Origin: Aeromonas finlandensis
Lineage (GTDB): Bacteria > Pseudomonadota > Gammaproteobacteria > Enterobacterales > Aeromonadaceae
Length of the DNA stretch: 64,000 nucleotides
NCBI RefSeq assembly: GCF_000764645.1
Contig: NZ_JRGK01000024.1
Span: 1 to 64,000, forward strand
Direction: 5' to 3'
Of the stretch, positions 39,310 through 46,702 are shown one piece after another. A program made the translations under genes and the position numbers. Position 1 is the stretch's first letter. Each line of letters begins with the position of its first letter. The notes under the pieces were generated by a model. The model searched no databases, had not been told where the DNA came from, and worked only from the letters and a program-made list of their open reading frames with translations.

Positions 39310-39337
39310 AGATAATATCACACGAATAGTATGTGCA
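39310..39337. promoter_or_regulatory. Candidate NrtR operator between nrtR and pncA
   Basis: The 74-base gap holds GATAATATC (39311-39319, nearly palindromic) and CACA-N9-TGTG (39320-39336). Either could be the NrtR site controlling both directions. The family consensus varies between lineages, so this is based on symmetry and position only. Confidence 0.4.
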
Positions 39338-39347
39338 GGAGCCAATC

Positions 39348-39983
39348 ATGGGAACCGTCGCCAGCCTGGATATTGATGCGCAGAAGGGCTTTACCCCCCT
39401 CTGCCCGAACGAACTGCCCGTCGCGGGCGGTGATGATATTGTGGCCGCACTCAACGCTCAGGCCACCCTCGCCACGCTGCGGATCGGCAGCAAAGACGCT
39501 CACCCTGCCAATGCCGCCTGGGCCGTCTCTGACCCCTCTGGCATGCTGCTGCCGCTGGATCTGCCCAACGCCGACCTCACCTGGCCGGTGCACTGCGTGC
39601 CGGGCAGCAAAGGATTCGAGCTGCTTGACGGCCTGCCCGCCCCCATCGACTATGACTTCTTCGTCTGGAAGGGGGTCGAGCCGGATCTGCATCCCTACGG
39701 CACCTGCTTCCACGACCTGGCCGAACGGCGCAGTACCGGACTCATCGAATTCCTGCAAGCCCGCAAGGTCGATACCGTGCTGGTCGGCGGCCTCGCCACC
39801 GACTACTGTGTCAAAACCAGCGTGCTGCAACTGCGCCGTGCCGGTTTCCGGGTGATCGTCCATCTCGATGCCTGCCGTGGCATCGCTCCCGCGACGATTG
39901 CCAGCGCCCACACCCAGATGATCGAGGCTGGCGCCGAACTGGCCCAGACCCTGATCGATGTACAACGCCTGCTGGACGCCTGA
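39348..39983 (+). CDS. pncA: Nicotinamidase
   Basis: 211 residues from the ATG at 39348 (AGGAG seven bases before). Cysteine hydrolase that turns nicotinamide into nicotinate. Triad D10 (SLDIDAQKGF), K108 (FVWKGVEPD) and C154 (TDYCVKTS), and metal ligands D50 and H52 (SKDAHP) plus H83 are present. It feeds pncB downstream. A 33-codon fragment resembling the pncB start lies between them. Confidence 0.94.
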   Translation: MGTVASLDIDAQKGFTPLCPNELPVAGGDDIVAALNAQATLATLRIGSKDAHPANAAWAVSDPSGMLLPLDLPNADLTWPVHCVPGSKGFELLDGLPAPIDYDFFVWKGVEPDLHPYGTCFHDLAERRSTGLIEFLQARKVDTVLVGGLATDYCVKTSVLQLRRAGFRVIVHLDACRGIAPATIASAHTQMIEAGAELAQTLIDVQRLLDA

Positions 39984-40130
39984 TATGCCCCCCATTCTCA
40001 TCAGCCTGCCCGATACCGGCGTCTGCAATCTACAAAAGCGGCAGGGGAGCGTTATTGCGTTCGCCCGCCTGCGGGGAGTCTGATATGCCACCCATACTCA
40101 CCAGCCTGCTCGACACCGATGCCTACAAGC
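39966..40130 (+). repeat. Imperfect direct repeat with a 100-base period at the pncA/pncB junction
   Basis: The stretch from about 39966 to 40030 (CGCCTGCTGG..., stop codon TGA, ATG at 39985, CCCATTCTCATCAGC) recurs from about 40066 (CGCCTGCGGG..., TGA, ATG at 40085, CCCATACTCACCAGC) with roughly 80 percent identity. The copies contain, in turn, the 3' end of pncA and the start of a minigene, then the end of that minigene and the start of pncB. Confidence 0.75.
39985..40083 (+). CDS. 32-residue frame resembling the PncB N-terminus
   Basis: Starts with ATG one base after the pncA stop (TGATATG) and stops with TGA one base before the pncB ATG, again as TGATATG. Its product, MPPILISLPDTGVCNLQKRQ at the start, matches PncB residues 1-20 (MPPILTSLLDTDAYKLHMQQ) at 11 of 20 positions and then diverges. 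It is probably the relic of a partial tandem duplication of the pncB start, possibly retained for translational coupling. Confidence 0.65.
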   Translation: MPPILISLPDTGVCNLQKRQGSVIAFARLRGV

Positions 40131-41263
40131 TGCATATGCAGCAGGCGGTGTTCCATCGCTATCCGGATGCCGAGGTGGTGGCTGAATTCCACAGCCGCAA
40201 CGAAGAGGATCTGCTGCCCATGATGGGGCAGATCGAGGAGCAACTGCGCCTCGCCGGATCCCTGCGACTGACCAAGCCAGAGCTCGATTTTCTGGCCGAG
40301 CGCCCCTTCTTCACCCCTGACTACCTCGACCACCTGCGCCGCAAGCCGCTCGATGCCTCCCTGCTCAAGGTGTTCGAGCAGGATGGCCGCATCAATGTGC
40401 GGGTCGAAGGAACCTGGCAGGATGTGATCCTGTGGGAGATCCCGGTGCTCGCCATCATCAGCGAGATGCGCAACCGCTTCCGCTACCCCCAGTTCGGCGT
40501 CAGCCACGCGCTGGAGCGGCTCGATCAGAAGATCGACAAGCTGGAGCAGGAGCTGAGCAGCGACGAGATGAGCGAGTTCAACCTCATCGACTTCGGTACC
40601 CGTCGCCGCTTCTCCCACGCGGTGCAAGATGCGGTGGTGGGTCGCCTCAAGGAGCGGCTGCCGGCGTTTCGCGGCACCAGCAACTACCTGCTGGCCCAGA
40701 AGTACAAGCTGCCCGCTGTCGGCACCCAGGCCCACGAGTGGTTCCAGGCCCACCAGCAGCTCGGCTTCCCGCTGGAGCACAGCCAGCGCGCCGCCCTCAC
40801 CAGCTGGCTGGACGAGTTCACCGACCATCTCGGCATTGCCCTGACCGACTGCATCACCATGGATGCCTTCCTGCGTGACTTCGACTTCGAGCTGGCCAGC
40901 AGCTATCAGGGCTTGCGCCACGACTCCGGCGATCCTGTGGTGTGGGGTGAGAAGGCGATCAGCCACTATCAGCGCCTCGGCATCGACCCCACCGACAAGA
41001 CCCTGGTCTTCTCCGACGGGCTCAATCTCGACAAGGCGGTGCAACTGTTCCGCCACTTCCGTGGCCGCATCAACACCAGCTTCGGCATCGGCACCAAGCT
41101 CACCTGCGATCTGCCCGGTGTCAGTCCGATGAACATCGTCTTCAAGCTGATGGAGTGCAACGGCGGCCCGGTCGCCAAGATCTCCGACAGCCCGGGCAAG
41201 ACCCTCTGCCGGGATGCGGAGTTCATCCGCCACCTCAAGCAGGCGTTCCACGTCGGGGTCTGA
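40085..41263 (+). CDS. pncB: Nicotinate phosphoribosyltransferase
   Basis: 392 residues (E. coli 400). It makes nicotinate mononucleotide from nicotinate, PRPP and ATP in NAD salvage. LLDTDAYKLHMQQAVFH (8-24), DFGTRRRFS (169-177), the histidine H217 in GTQAHEWFQ that is expected to be phosphorylated, RHDSGDP near 279-285 and SFGIGTKLTCD near 332-342 are all family signatures. The ATG at 40085 gives the correct N-terminus. Co-transcribed with pncA, under probable NrtR control; strong terminator after it. Confidence 0.95.
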   Translation: MPPILTSLLDTDAYKLHMQQAVFHRYPDAEVVAEFHSRNEEDLLPMMGQIEEQLRLAGSLRLTKPELDFLAERPFFTPDYLDHLRRKPLDASLLKVFEQDGRINVRVEGTWQDVILWEIPVLAIISEMRNRFRYPQFGVSHALERLDQKIDKLEQELSSDEMSEFNLIDFGTRRRFSHAVQDAVVGRLKERLPAFRGTSNYLLAQKYKLPAVGTQAHEWFQAHQQLGFPLEHSQRAALTSWLDEFTDHLGIALTDCITMDAFLRDFDFELASSYQGLRHDSGDPVVWGEKAISHYQRLGIDPTDKTLVFSDGLNLDKAVQLFRHFRGRINTSFGIGTKLTCDLPGVSPMNIVFKLMECNGGPVAKISDSPGKTLCRDAEFIRHLKQAFHVGV

Positions 41264-41284
41264 TCTTTCAGCGTGCCAGAAAAC

Positions 41285-41319
41285 AAAAAGCCCGCCGGTT
41301 TGCACCGGCGGGCTTTTTT
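41285..41319. terminator. Bidirectional terminator of pncB and dsbA
   Basis: Perfect 15-bp arms (41285-41299 and 41304-41318) around TTGC with A and T runs on both sides. Confidence 0.95.
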
Positions 41320-41335
41320 ATCGACTCAAGGGGTA

Positions 41336-41944
41336 TCAGTCTTTTTTGGCCAGCAGGAACTGCACCAGCTGGTTGAACTGCTCTTGAGATGTGATGGATT
41401 CAATCTTCACCATGTACTTGCCGTTCACCAGGAAAGCCGGCACACCGCGAATGTTGTAGCTCTCGGTGTTGCGATCGAACTGGGAGACCATGCCGGAGAC
41501 GGCGAAGCTGTCGACTGCACCGGCAAACTCGTCAGCCGGTACGCCGTTGTCCACGAAGATCTGCTTCACGTCATCACGGCTCATCGGCGGCTGACGCTGG
41601 GTGTGGATCTTGTTGAAGATGGCCGGGGTCAGCTTGGTTTCAGCGTTGAGCAGGCTGGCGACGGCGTAGGCACGCTGCATCTCCGGACCCATTTCGCGGC
41701 CGAGGAAGGCAACCGGGTTCTTCTTCAGGGTAACGTCTTTCGGCAGACCGGCTTGCAGTTGCTCAACGATCGGCTCGAAGGTAGCGCAGTGCGGGCAGTA
41801 GTAGGAGAAGAACTCCATCACTTCCGGCTGGGCGGTACCAGTCTGTTTGACCACATCGTAGTTGACGCCTTCCTTGAACTCGGGGGCGGCGTGAACCATG
41901 GGGATCATCAGCATGGCAGCAAGGAAAAATAGAACTTTTTTCAT
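41336..41944 (-). CDS. dsbA: DsbA, periplasmic disulfide oxidoreductase
   Basis: 202 residues from the ATG at 41944. Signal peptide 1-19 (MKKVLFFLAAMLMIPMVHA), thioredoxin fold with active-site C50-P-H-C53 (YYCPHCATF) and the cis-proline loop GVPAFLV near 166-172. It introduces disulfides into exported proteins and is re-oxidised by DsbB. It lies downstream of srkA in the same direction, as in E. coli, where Cpx stress control acts on the pair. Confidence 0.97.
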   Translation of the reverse strand: MKKVLFFLAAMLMIPMVHAAPEFKEGVNYDVVKQTGTAQPEVMEFFSYYCPHCATFEPIVEQLQAGLPKDVTLKKNPVAFLGREMGPEMQRAYAVASLLNAETKLTPAIFNKIHTQRQPPMSRDDVKQIFVDNGVPADEFAGAVDSFAVSGMVSQFDRNTESYNIRGVPAFLVNGKYMVKIESITSQEQFNQLVQFLLAKKD

Positions 41945-42080
41945 GATGTTTCCTGTTAAGGGATCACTGTGAGGCACGCCCGGCGAACCGAAGCAGTGCC
42001 AAGCCTATTGTTTCGCCATCCCGCAGTCAATGCCCAATAAGGTCCATCACCCGGCACTGGCTGACCTCTCTCCCGTCACC

Positions 42081-43058
42081 TTACCACCCCGGCATCAGGG
42101 TCAACGGCGGTGCCTTGAGCGCTTCCAGCTGTTCGTGCAGGGTGGCGATTTGCTGGCGCCAGTAGTGATCGGTATTGAACCAGGGGAAGTGACGGGGGAA
42201 GGCGGGATCTTCCCAGCGCCGCGCCAGCCAGGCAATGTAGTGGACGATGCGCATCGCTCGCAGCGGCTCGATCAGCGCCAGCTCCCGCGAGTCGAACTCC
42301 ATAAACTCCTCGTAACCCGCCAGCAAGGTGTCGAGCTGGATCTGCTGCTCGTGGCGCTCGCCGCTCAGCATCATCCAGAGATCCTGAATCGCGGGGCCGG
42401 TGCGGCAGTCATCGAGGTCGACAAACATGGGGCCATCGCGCCAGAGGATGTTGCCCGGGTGGCAGTCGCCATGCAGCGAGATCTGCGCCACATCCAGCGT
42501 CATGGCGTCACTGACATGTTTGATCAGCTCGTCGAGCACCCCGAAAAATTGCTTCGCCAGTCCGCTCGGCAGCCATTCGCCGGACGCCAACAGCTGACGC
42601 GGTTCGTGCAGCATGCTCTCCACATCGAGTCGCACCCGATGGTGAAACGGCTTGCTGGCACCGATCTGATGGATCCGGCCGAGAAAACGCCCCACCCACT
42701 CCAGCTGGTCGAGGTTGTCCACCTCGAACTGGCGGCCACCAACGCTCTGCCAGATGGCAAAGGGGTAACCCTCGTGCTCCAGCAGGGTCTCGCCTGCGAA
42801 GGCGAGCGGTGCGGCGACCGGGATCTCCGCCTCCGCGAGACGGGTGGCAAACTCGTGCTCCTCGAGGATCTGGGCCCGGCTCCAGCGGCCGGGACGGTAG
42901 AACTTCACCACATAGCGGCGACGATCCTCATCCTGAAACTGGTAGACCCGGTTTTCGTAGCTGTTGAGCTCGATAAGGCCGGAGTCGAGTCGCAGGCCGC
43001 TGAGATCGAGCGCATCCATGATGAGGTCGGGATTGAGGTCGGAATAGTTGAAACGCAT
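42081..43058 (-). CDS. srkA: SrkA/YihE, stress response kinase
   Basis: 325 residues from the ATG at 43058 (GGTGG just upstream; an ATG four codons earlier is possible). Choline-kinase-like fold with HGDCHPGNILW (about 197-207) as catalytic loop and FVDLDDC (about 212-218) as the Mg-binding motif; NSYENRVYQFQDEDRRRYVVKFYRP (split: NSYENRVYQFQDED, RRRYVVKFYRP) is strongly conserved with E. coli YihE. It is a Ser/Thr kinase that protects cells under stress, in a Cpx-linked operon with dsbA. Confidence 0.95.
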   Translation of the reverse strand: MRFNYSDLNPDLIMDALDLSGLRLDSGLIELNSYENRVYQFQDEDRRRYVVKFYRPGRWSRAQILEEHEFATRLAEAEIPVAAPLAFAGETLLEHEGYPFAIWQSVGGRQFEVDNLDQLEWVGRFLGRIHQIGASKPFHHRVRLDVESMLHEPRQLLASGEWLPSGLAKQFFGVLDELIKHVSDAMTLDVAQISLHGDCHPGNILWRDGPMFVDLDDCRTGPAIQDLWMMLSGERHEQQIQLDTLLAGYEEFMEFDSRELALIEPLRAMRIVHYIAWLARRWEDPAFPRHFPWFNTDHYWRQQIATLHEQLEALKAPPLTLMPGW

Positions 43059-43173
43059 GTCATCCACCATAAGAAAGGGGCGCCGTTGCGCCCCATTCTA
43101 TCACTACTACCCGGCATTACCGTGCTCGCTGGTGACCGGATGTATGTAACCCCCGGCCCGCCGCCGCAAGCGG

Positions 43174-44625
43174 TCACAACCGGCTGATAAACTTGCTGCC
43201 CTGGCGCAGGTTGCCCTTGCTGTCATCGGGCGCCGCCCCCTCCCGCTTCAGCACGAACTGGATATCCAGCGTCGGCCGCTTCAGGTTATAGGGATCGACC
43301 GCCAGACTGACCGGCAGGGTGTAGATTTCGCCCGCCTTCAGGGTCACTGCACGGGGGCCGAACCACTGATACTCGGGCAAGCCCTCCACATCCAGCTGGT
43401 AGGTCTGGGACTGCAGGGTCTTGTTGAGGATCTTGAGGGTGTAGGTGTTCTCGATCAGCCCCTCGCTGTTCTCACGAAACAGCTGGTTGCGATCCCGCAG
43501 GATATCGAGCCCCATCGGCATGATGGACATGGCGTTGTAGACAAACACCCCCAACATCACCGCCATCACCAGCCCGTAGCCAATCAGCTTGGGCCGCGCC
43601 ACATGGGTGGAGTCGTTGGCCAGCTTGTGCTCTGTGGTGTAGCTGATGAGCCCTTTCGGATAACCCATCCGCTCCATGGTCTGGTCGCAGGCATCGACGC
43701 AGGCACCGCAGTTGATGCACTCGTACTGCAGGCCGTCGCGGATATCGATGCCGGTCGGGCAAACCTGCACGCAGAGGTCGCAGTCGATACAGTCACCCAG
43801 CCCCATCGCCTTGGGGTCTGCCTTGCGGGAGCGGGCACCACGGGTTTCGCCACGCTTGGTGTCATAACCGACGATGAAGGTGTCCTTGTCGAACATGGCG
43901 GACTGGAAGCGGGCATAGGGGCACATGTGGATACACATGATGGCGCGCATCCAGCCCGCGTTGCCGTAGGTGATGATGGTGAAGAAGAGCACCCAGAACA
44001 GCACCCAGCCCCCCGCCTGCAGGGTGAAGAAGTCCGGTATGAGACGGGTGACATCCTGGAAGTAGGCGACGAAGGTGAGACCGGTCACCAGCGAGATCGC
44101 CAGCCAGGCCAGGTGCTTGCCCCCCTTGCGAGCCAGCTTCTCGCCGCTCCAGGGCGCCTCGTCCAGCTTGCGCCGCTTGTTGGCGGGCCCTTCCAGCTTC
44201 TCTTCAAACCAGATGAACATGAAGGTCCAGACCGTCTGTGGGCAGAGATAGCCGCACCAGACCCGGCCAAGGAAGGTGGTCACGAAGAAGAGGGCGAAGG
44301 CGGCAATCATGAAGAGCCAGGCGAGCAGGGTCAGATCCTGCGGCCAGATGGTGGCGCCAAAGATATGGAACTGCTGATGACCGAGGTCGAACAGCACCGC
44401 CTGTCGCCCCTCGTAGCGCAGCCAGGGCAGCAGCACGAAGAGGGCAACGAAGAACCAGCCCATCCCCTTGCGCACCCGCTGCCAGTAACCTTTCTGGGCC
44501 CGCACATAGATGCGGTTGCCCGGGTTGAATCTGTCGTCGCTGGCTTTGAACGTATTGGGGTTGAAAGTCCCGGTTACATCCTTGTCGGTAACGTCCTTGA
44601 TATCGATTTTATCGTGATCGGCCAT
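43174..44625 (-). CDS. ccoG: CcoG/RdxA, cbb3 oxidase accessory ferredoxin-like membrane protein
   Basis: 483 residues. Membrane segments in the first 220 residues, then two [4Fe-4S] clusters CIDCDLCVQVCP and CINCGACVDACDQ around 280-320, another membrane helix near 350-370 and a C-terminal Ig-like FixG domain. The CNYxCP-type region is represented by CGYLCPQTVW near 125-134. CcoG helps copper reach the cbb3-type cytochrome oxidase. The ccoNOQP genes are not in the window. A perfect palindrome (44693-44708) lies upstream. Confidence 0.93.
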   Translation of the reverse strand: MADHDKIDIKDVTDKDVTGTFNPNTFKASDDRFNPGNRIYVRAQKGYWQRVRKGMGWFFVALFVLLPWLRYEGRQAVLFDLGHQQFHIFGATIWPQDLTLLAWLFMIAAFALFFVTTFLGRVWCGYLCPQTVWTFMFIWFEEKLEGPANKRRKLDEAPWSGEKLARKGGKHLAWLAISLVTGLTFVAYFQDVTRLIPDFFTLQAGGWVLFWVLFFTIITYGNAGWMRAIMCIHMCPYARFQSAMFDKDTFIVGYDTKRGETRGARSRKADPKAMGLGDCIDCDLCVQVCPTGIDIRDGLQYECINCGACVDACDQTMERMGYPKGLISYTTEHKLANDSTHVARPKLIGYGLVMAVMLGVFVYNAMSIMPMGLDILRDRNQLFRENSEGLIENTYTLKILNKTLQSQTYQLDVEGLPEYQWFGPRAVTLKAGEIYTLPVSLAVDPYNLKRPTLDIQFVLKREGAAPDDSKGNLRQGSKFISRL

Positions 44626-44692
44626 TGCAAGACATCGCTCCCTTATTTGTTATGGAGCGGATTATATCTTAAACAGCATGCTAATTGTGTGG

Positions 44693-44708
44693 ATTAGATG
44701 TATCTAAT
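44693..44708. promoter_or_regulatory. Perfect palindrome upstream of ccoG
   Basis: ATTAGAT-GT-ATCTAAT, with perfect 7-bp arms, lies 68 bases upstream of the ccoG ATG and just after the yihD terminator. It is a strong operator candidate; it is not an FNR or CRP consensus and the regulator is unknown. Confidence 0.55.
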
Positions 44709-44734
44709 ATTGGCGTTTGATCCCAATTTTCGGC

Positions 44735-44769
44735 AACAAAAAAGCGCATCACCCCGAGGTGATGCGCTT
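44735..44769 (-). terminator. Terminator of yihD
   Basis: AAGCGCATCACC / GGTGATGCGCTT perfect arms around CCGA; T run on the minus strand. Confidence 0.93.
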
Positions 44770-44780
44770 CCACTAAAGAT

Positions 44781-45044
44781 TCACTTGATTCCGCGCGCCT
44801 TGAGCAGTGCCTCTTTGAAATCGGGCACATGATCCTTGGCCAGACCGGGGATCATCGCCTGCTTGTCGGACTCCCGCATTTTGAGGTGATAGATCAGCAT
44901 GTCGTCGGTCAGCTCGGACAGAGGACCTTCAAATCCCGCTTCGTTGGCCAGTTTGGCAACAAACTGCACCAGGCTGAGATCCTGTTCCTTGATCCAGGCA
45001 GGCTGCAACAACTCCAGCAGCTCTTCGATACGATGACATTGCAT
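44781..45044 (-). CDS. yihD: YihD-family small protein
   Basis: 87 residues from the ATG at 45044 (AGAGG upstream). Close to E. coli YihD (DUF1040, 89 residues) throughout, for example [27 protein letters not shown] and [17 protein letters not shown]. Function unknown; cytoplasmic, helical. It lies near srkA and dsbA as in E. coli but separated by ccoG. Confidence 0.9.
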   Translation of the reverse strand: MQCHRIEELLELLQPAWIKEQDLSLVQFVAKLANEAGFEGPLSELTDDMLIYHLKMRESDKQAMIPGLAKDHVPDFKEALLKARGIK

Positions 45045-45074
45045 AGACAACCTCTTTAATCTGTCACGTTAAAC

Positions 45075-46229
45075 TCAGGCAACCTTACCCATCAAGGCTA
45101 CTTCGATTCGATCCCGCCCATTATGCTTGGCCTGATAGAGGGCCGCATCCGCTTTTTGGATCAAATCGGCGATTTTCATGCTGTTATCCGGTATCAGTGT
45201 CGCAACACCAAAACTACATGTGACCCGACCGGAGACCAGTGACTTCTGGTGCGGGATGGCCAGCGCCTTGAGGGATTGCCGCACATTGTCCGCCACCTGC
45301 AACGCCCCCTGCATGCCGGTGCAGGGCAGCAGCAGGGCGAACTCCTCGCCCCCGTAACGGGCGGCCAGATCGTCCTCGCGCCGCTCCACCTCGGCCAACA
45401 GACCCGCCACCTGCTGCAGACAATCATCCCCCAGCTGATGGCCGTAGAGATCGTTGAACTGCTTGAAGTAATCCACATCCACCAGCACCAGCGACAGCGG
45501 CACCCGGGCACGATGACAGCGGCGCCAGGCCCGTTCCAGACAGTCGTCGAGGTGGGCACGGTTGGCGATGCCGGTCAGGCCGTCGAGGCGGGAGGTGAGG
45601 CGCAGATGCTCCGAGACCACCTTCAACTCGGCCACCAGTTCGGCGTTGGAGAAACGGTGATGGAGCGAGGCAATCTGATCCCGCCGCATCCGGCGCAGCA
45701 GGGTCGGCAGGAAGACGAACAGATAGCCCGCCAGCATGCAGGAGACAATCCGCTCCTGTTCGTTGCCCGCCCCCAGCTCGAACAGCATGGCCATCCCAAG
45801 CGGCAATACGGAACCATAGAGGGTGCGGCGACTGCCAAACAGCATGATGGCGCCGCCCGTAAGAATGAGGCTGGAGAGCATCATCATGGCGGCCCGATAG
45901 GTATCGGGCAGCTTGTCCATGTAGAGCAACACCCCCAGCGCCCAGATGATGGAGGTGATGGTGGCCCCGATAAAGAGCTCGTGCTCCAGCACTGACAGCG
46001 GCGTCTGCTGCAAGCGGGATTGCCGCCAGCGCAAGTGCCAACCCCGGCCAAGCAGCCACAGGAAGATCCCAGCCAGCCAGCCGAGCGCTTCACTGGCGGG
46101 CAGATAGTCGTGAAACAGCAGGCTCCAGCCAAATGCCAACACGCCCAGGCAGGGGAGACTGAACGATGCGTGGGTATAGAGCTGGACCATGATGGCCTGC
46201 CTGACCTGGCGTGTCACACTCTGGGTCAA
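45075..46229 (-). CDS. Diguanylate cyclase with membrane sensor region
   Basis: 384 residues from the TTG at 46229, chosen because AGGAG lies seven bases upstream; an open frame six codons longer would put that site inside the gene. Six or so hydrophobic segments in residues 25-180, a short linker, then a GGDEF domain (about 215-375) with active-site YGGEEF near 297-302 and the product-inhibition site RxxD (REDD) placed five residues before it. It should make c-di-GMP. Signal and partner unknown. Confidence 0.9.
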   Translation of the reverse strand: MTQSVTRQVRQAIMVQLYTHASFSLPCLGVLAFGWSLLFHDYLPASEALGWLAGIFLWLLGRGWHLRWRQSRLQQTPLSVLEHELFIGATITSIIWALGVLLYMDKLPDTYRAAMMMLSSLILTGGAIMLFGSRRTLYGSVLPLGMAMLFELGAGNEQERIVSCMLAGYLFVFLPTLLRRMRRDQIASLHHRFSNAELVAELKVVSEHLRLTSRLDGLTGIANRAHLDDCLERAWRRCHRARVPLSLVLVDVDYFKQFNDLYGHQLGDDCLQQVAGLLAEVERREDDLAARYGGEEFALLLPCTGMQGALQVADNVRQSLKALAIPHQKSLVSGRVTCSFGVATLIPDNSMKIADLIQKADAALYQAKHNGRDRIEVALMGKVA

Positions 46230-46312
46230 CTGAGTACTCCTGTACAAGAGCCAAGCAGTCTAGCACTACCCCCTGACGGGCAACAATAAAGCCTCTTTTA
46301 TTAAGCTGTTAC

Positions 46313-46702
46313 TCAACCACGCTCCAGCTCGTCGAGGATCGGGCACTCGGGATTTTGGTCACCGTGGCAGCAGCCGACCAACCCCTCCAGCGAGCTGAGC
46401 ATCGCTTGCAGCCCGGCGATACGCGCCCGCAGATCGACGATCTTCTCCTGCGCCAGCTTCTTCACCTGGGCGCTGGTTCTGTGCTCGTCACGGTAGAGCG
46501 CCAGCAGCTCCTGGCACTCCTCCAGATTGAAGCCGGTCTCCCGCGCGCGCTTAACGAAGCGCAGCTCCCGCAGCGCCCTCTCGGTGTAGCTGCGATAGCC
46601 GTTATCACTGCGTACCGGGGCCGAAATCAGGCCGATGCTCTCGTAGTAACGAATGGTCTTGGCGGTCAGCCCCGTGGCCTTGGCAACCTTGCTGATGTTC
46701 AT
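46313..46702 (-). CDS. cueR: CueR, copper-responsive MerR activator
   Basis: 129 residues. MerR winged helix (MNISKVAKATGLTAKTIRYYE, split: MNISKVAKATG, LTAKTIRYYE), dimerisation helix, and the metal loop with C112 and C120 in CCHGDQNPECP, the Cu+/Ag+ ligands of CueR, with an extra C111. Its ATG follows the copA stop with no base between, so it is expressed from the copA promoter it activates. The probable CueR promoter lies upstream of copA. Confidence 0.94.
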   Translation of the reverse strand: MNISKVAKATGLTAKTIRYYESIGLISAPVRSDNGYRSYTERALRELRFVKRARETGFNLEECQELLALYRDEHRTSAQVKKLAQEKIVDLRARIAGLQAMLSSLEGLVGCCHGDQNPECPILDELERG

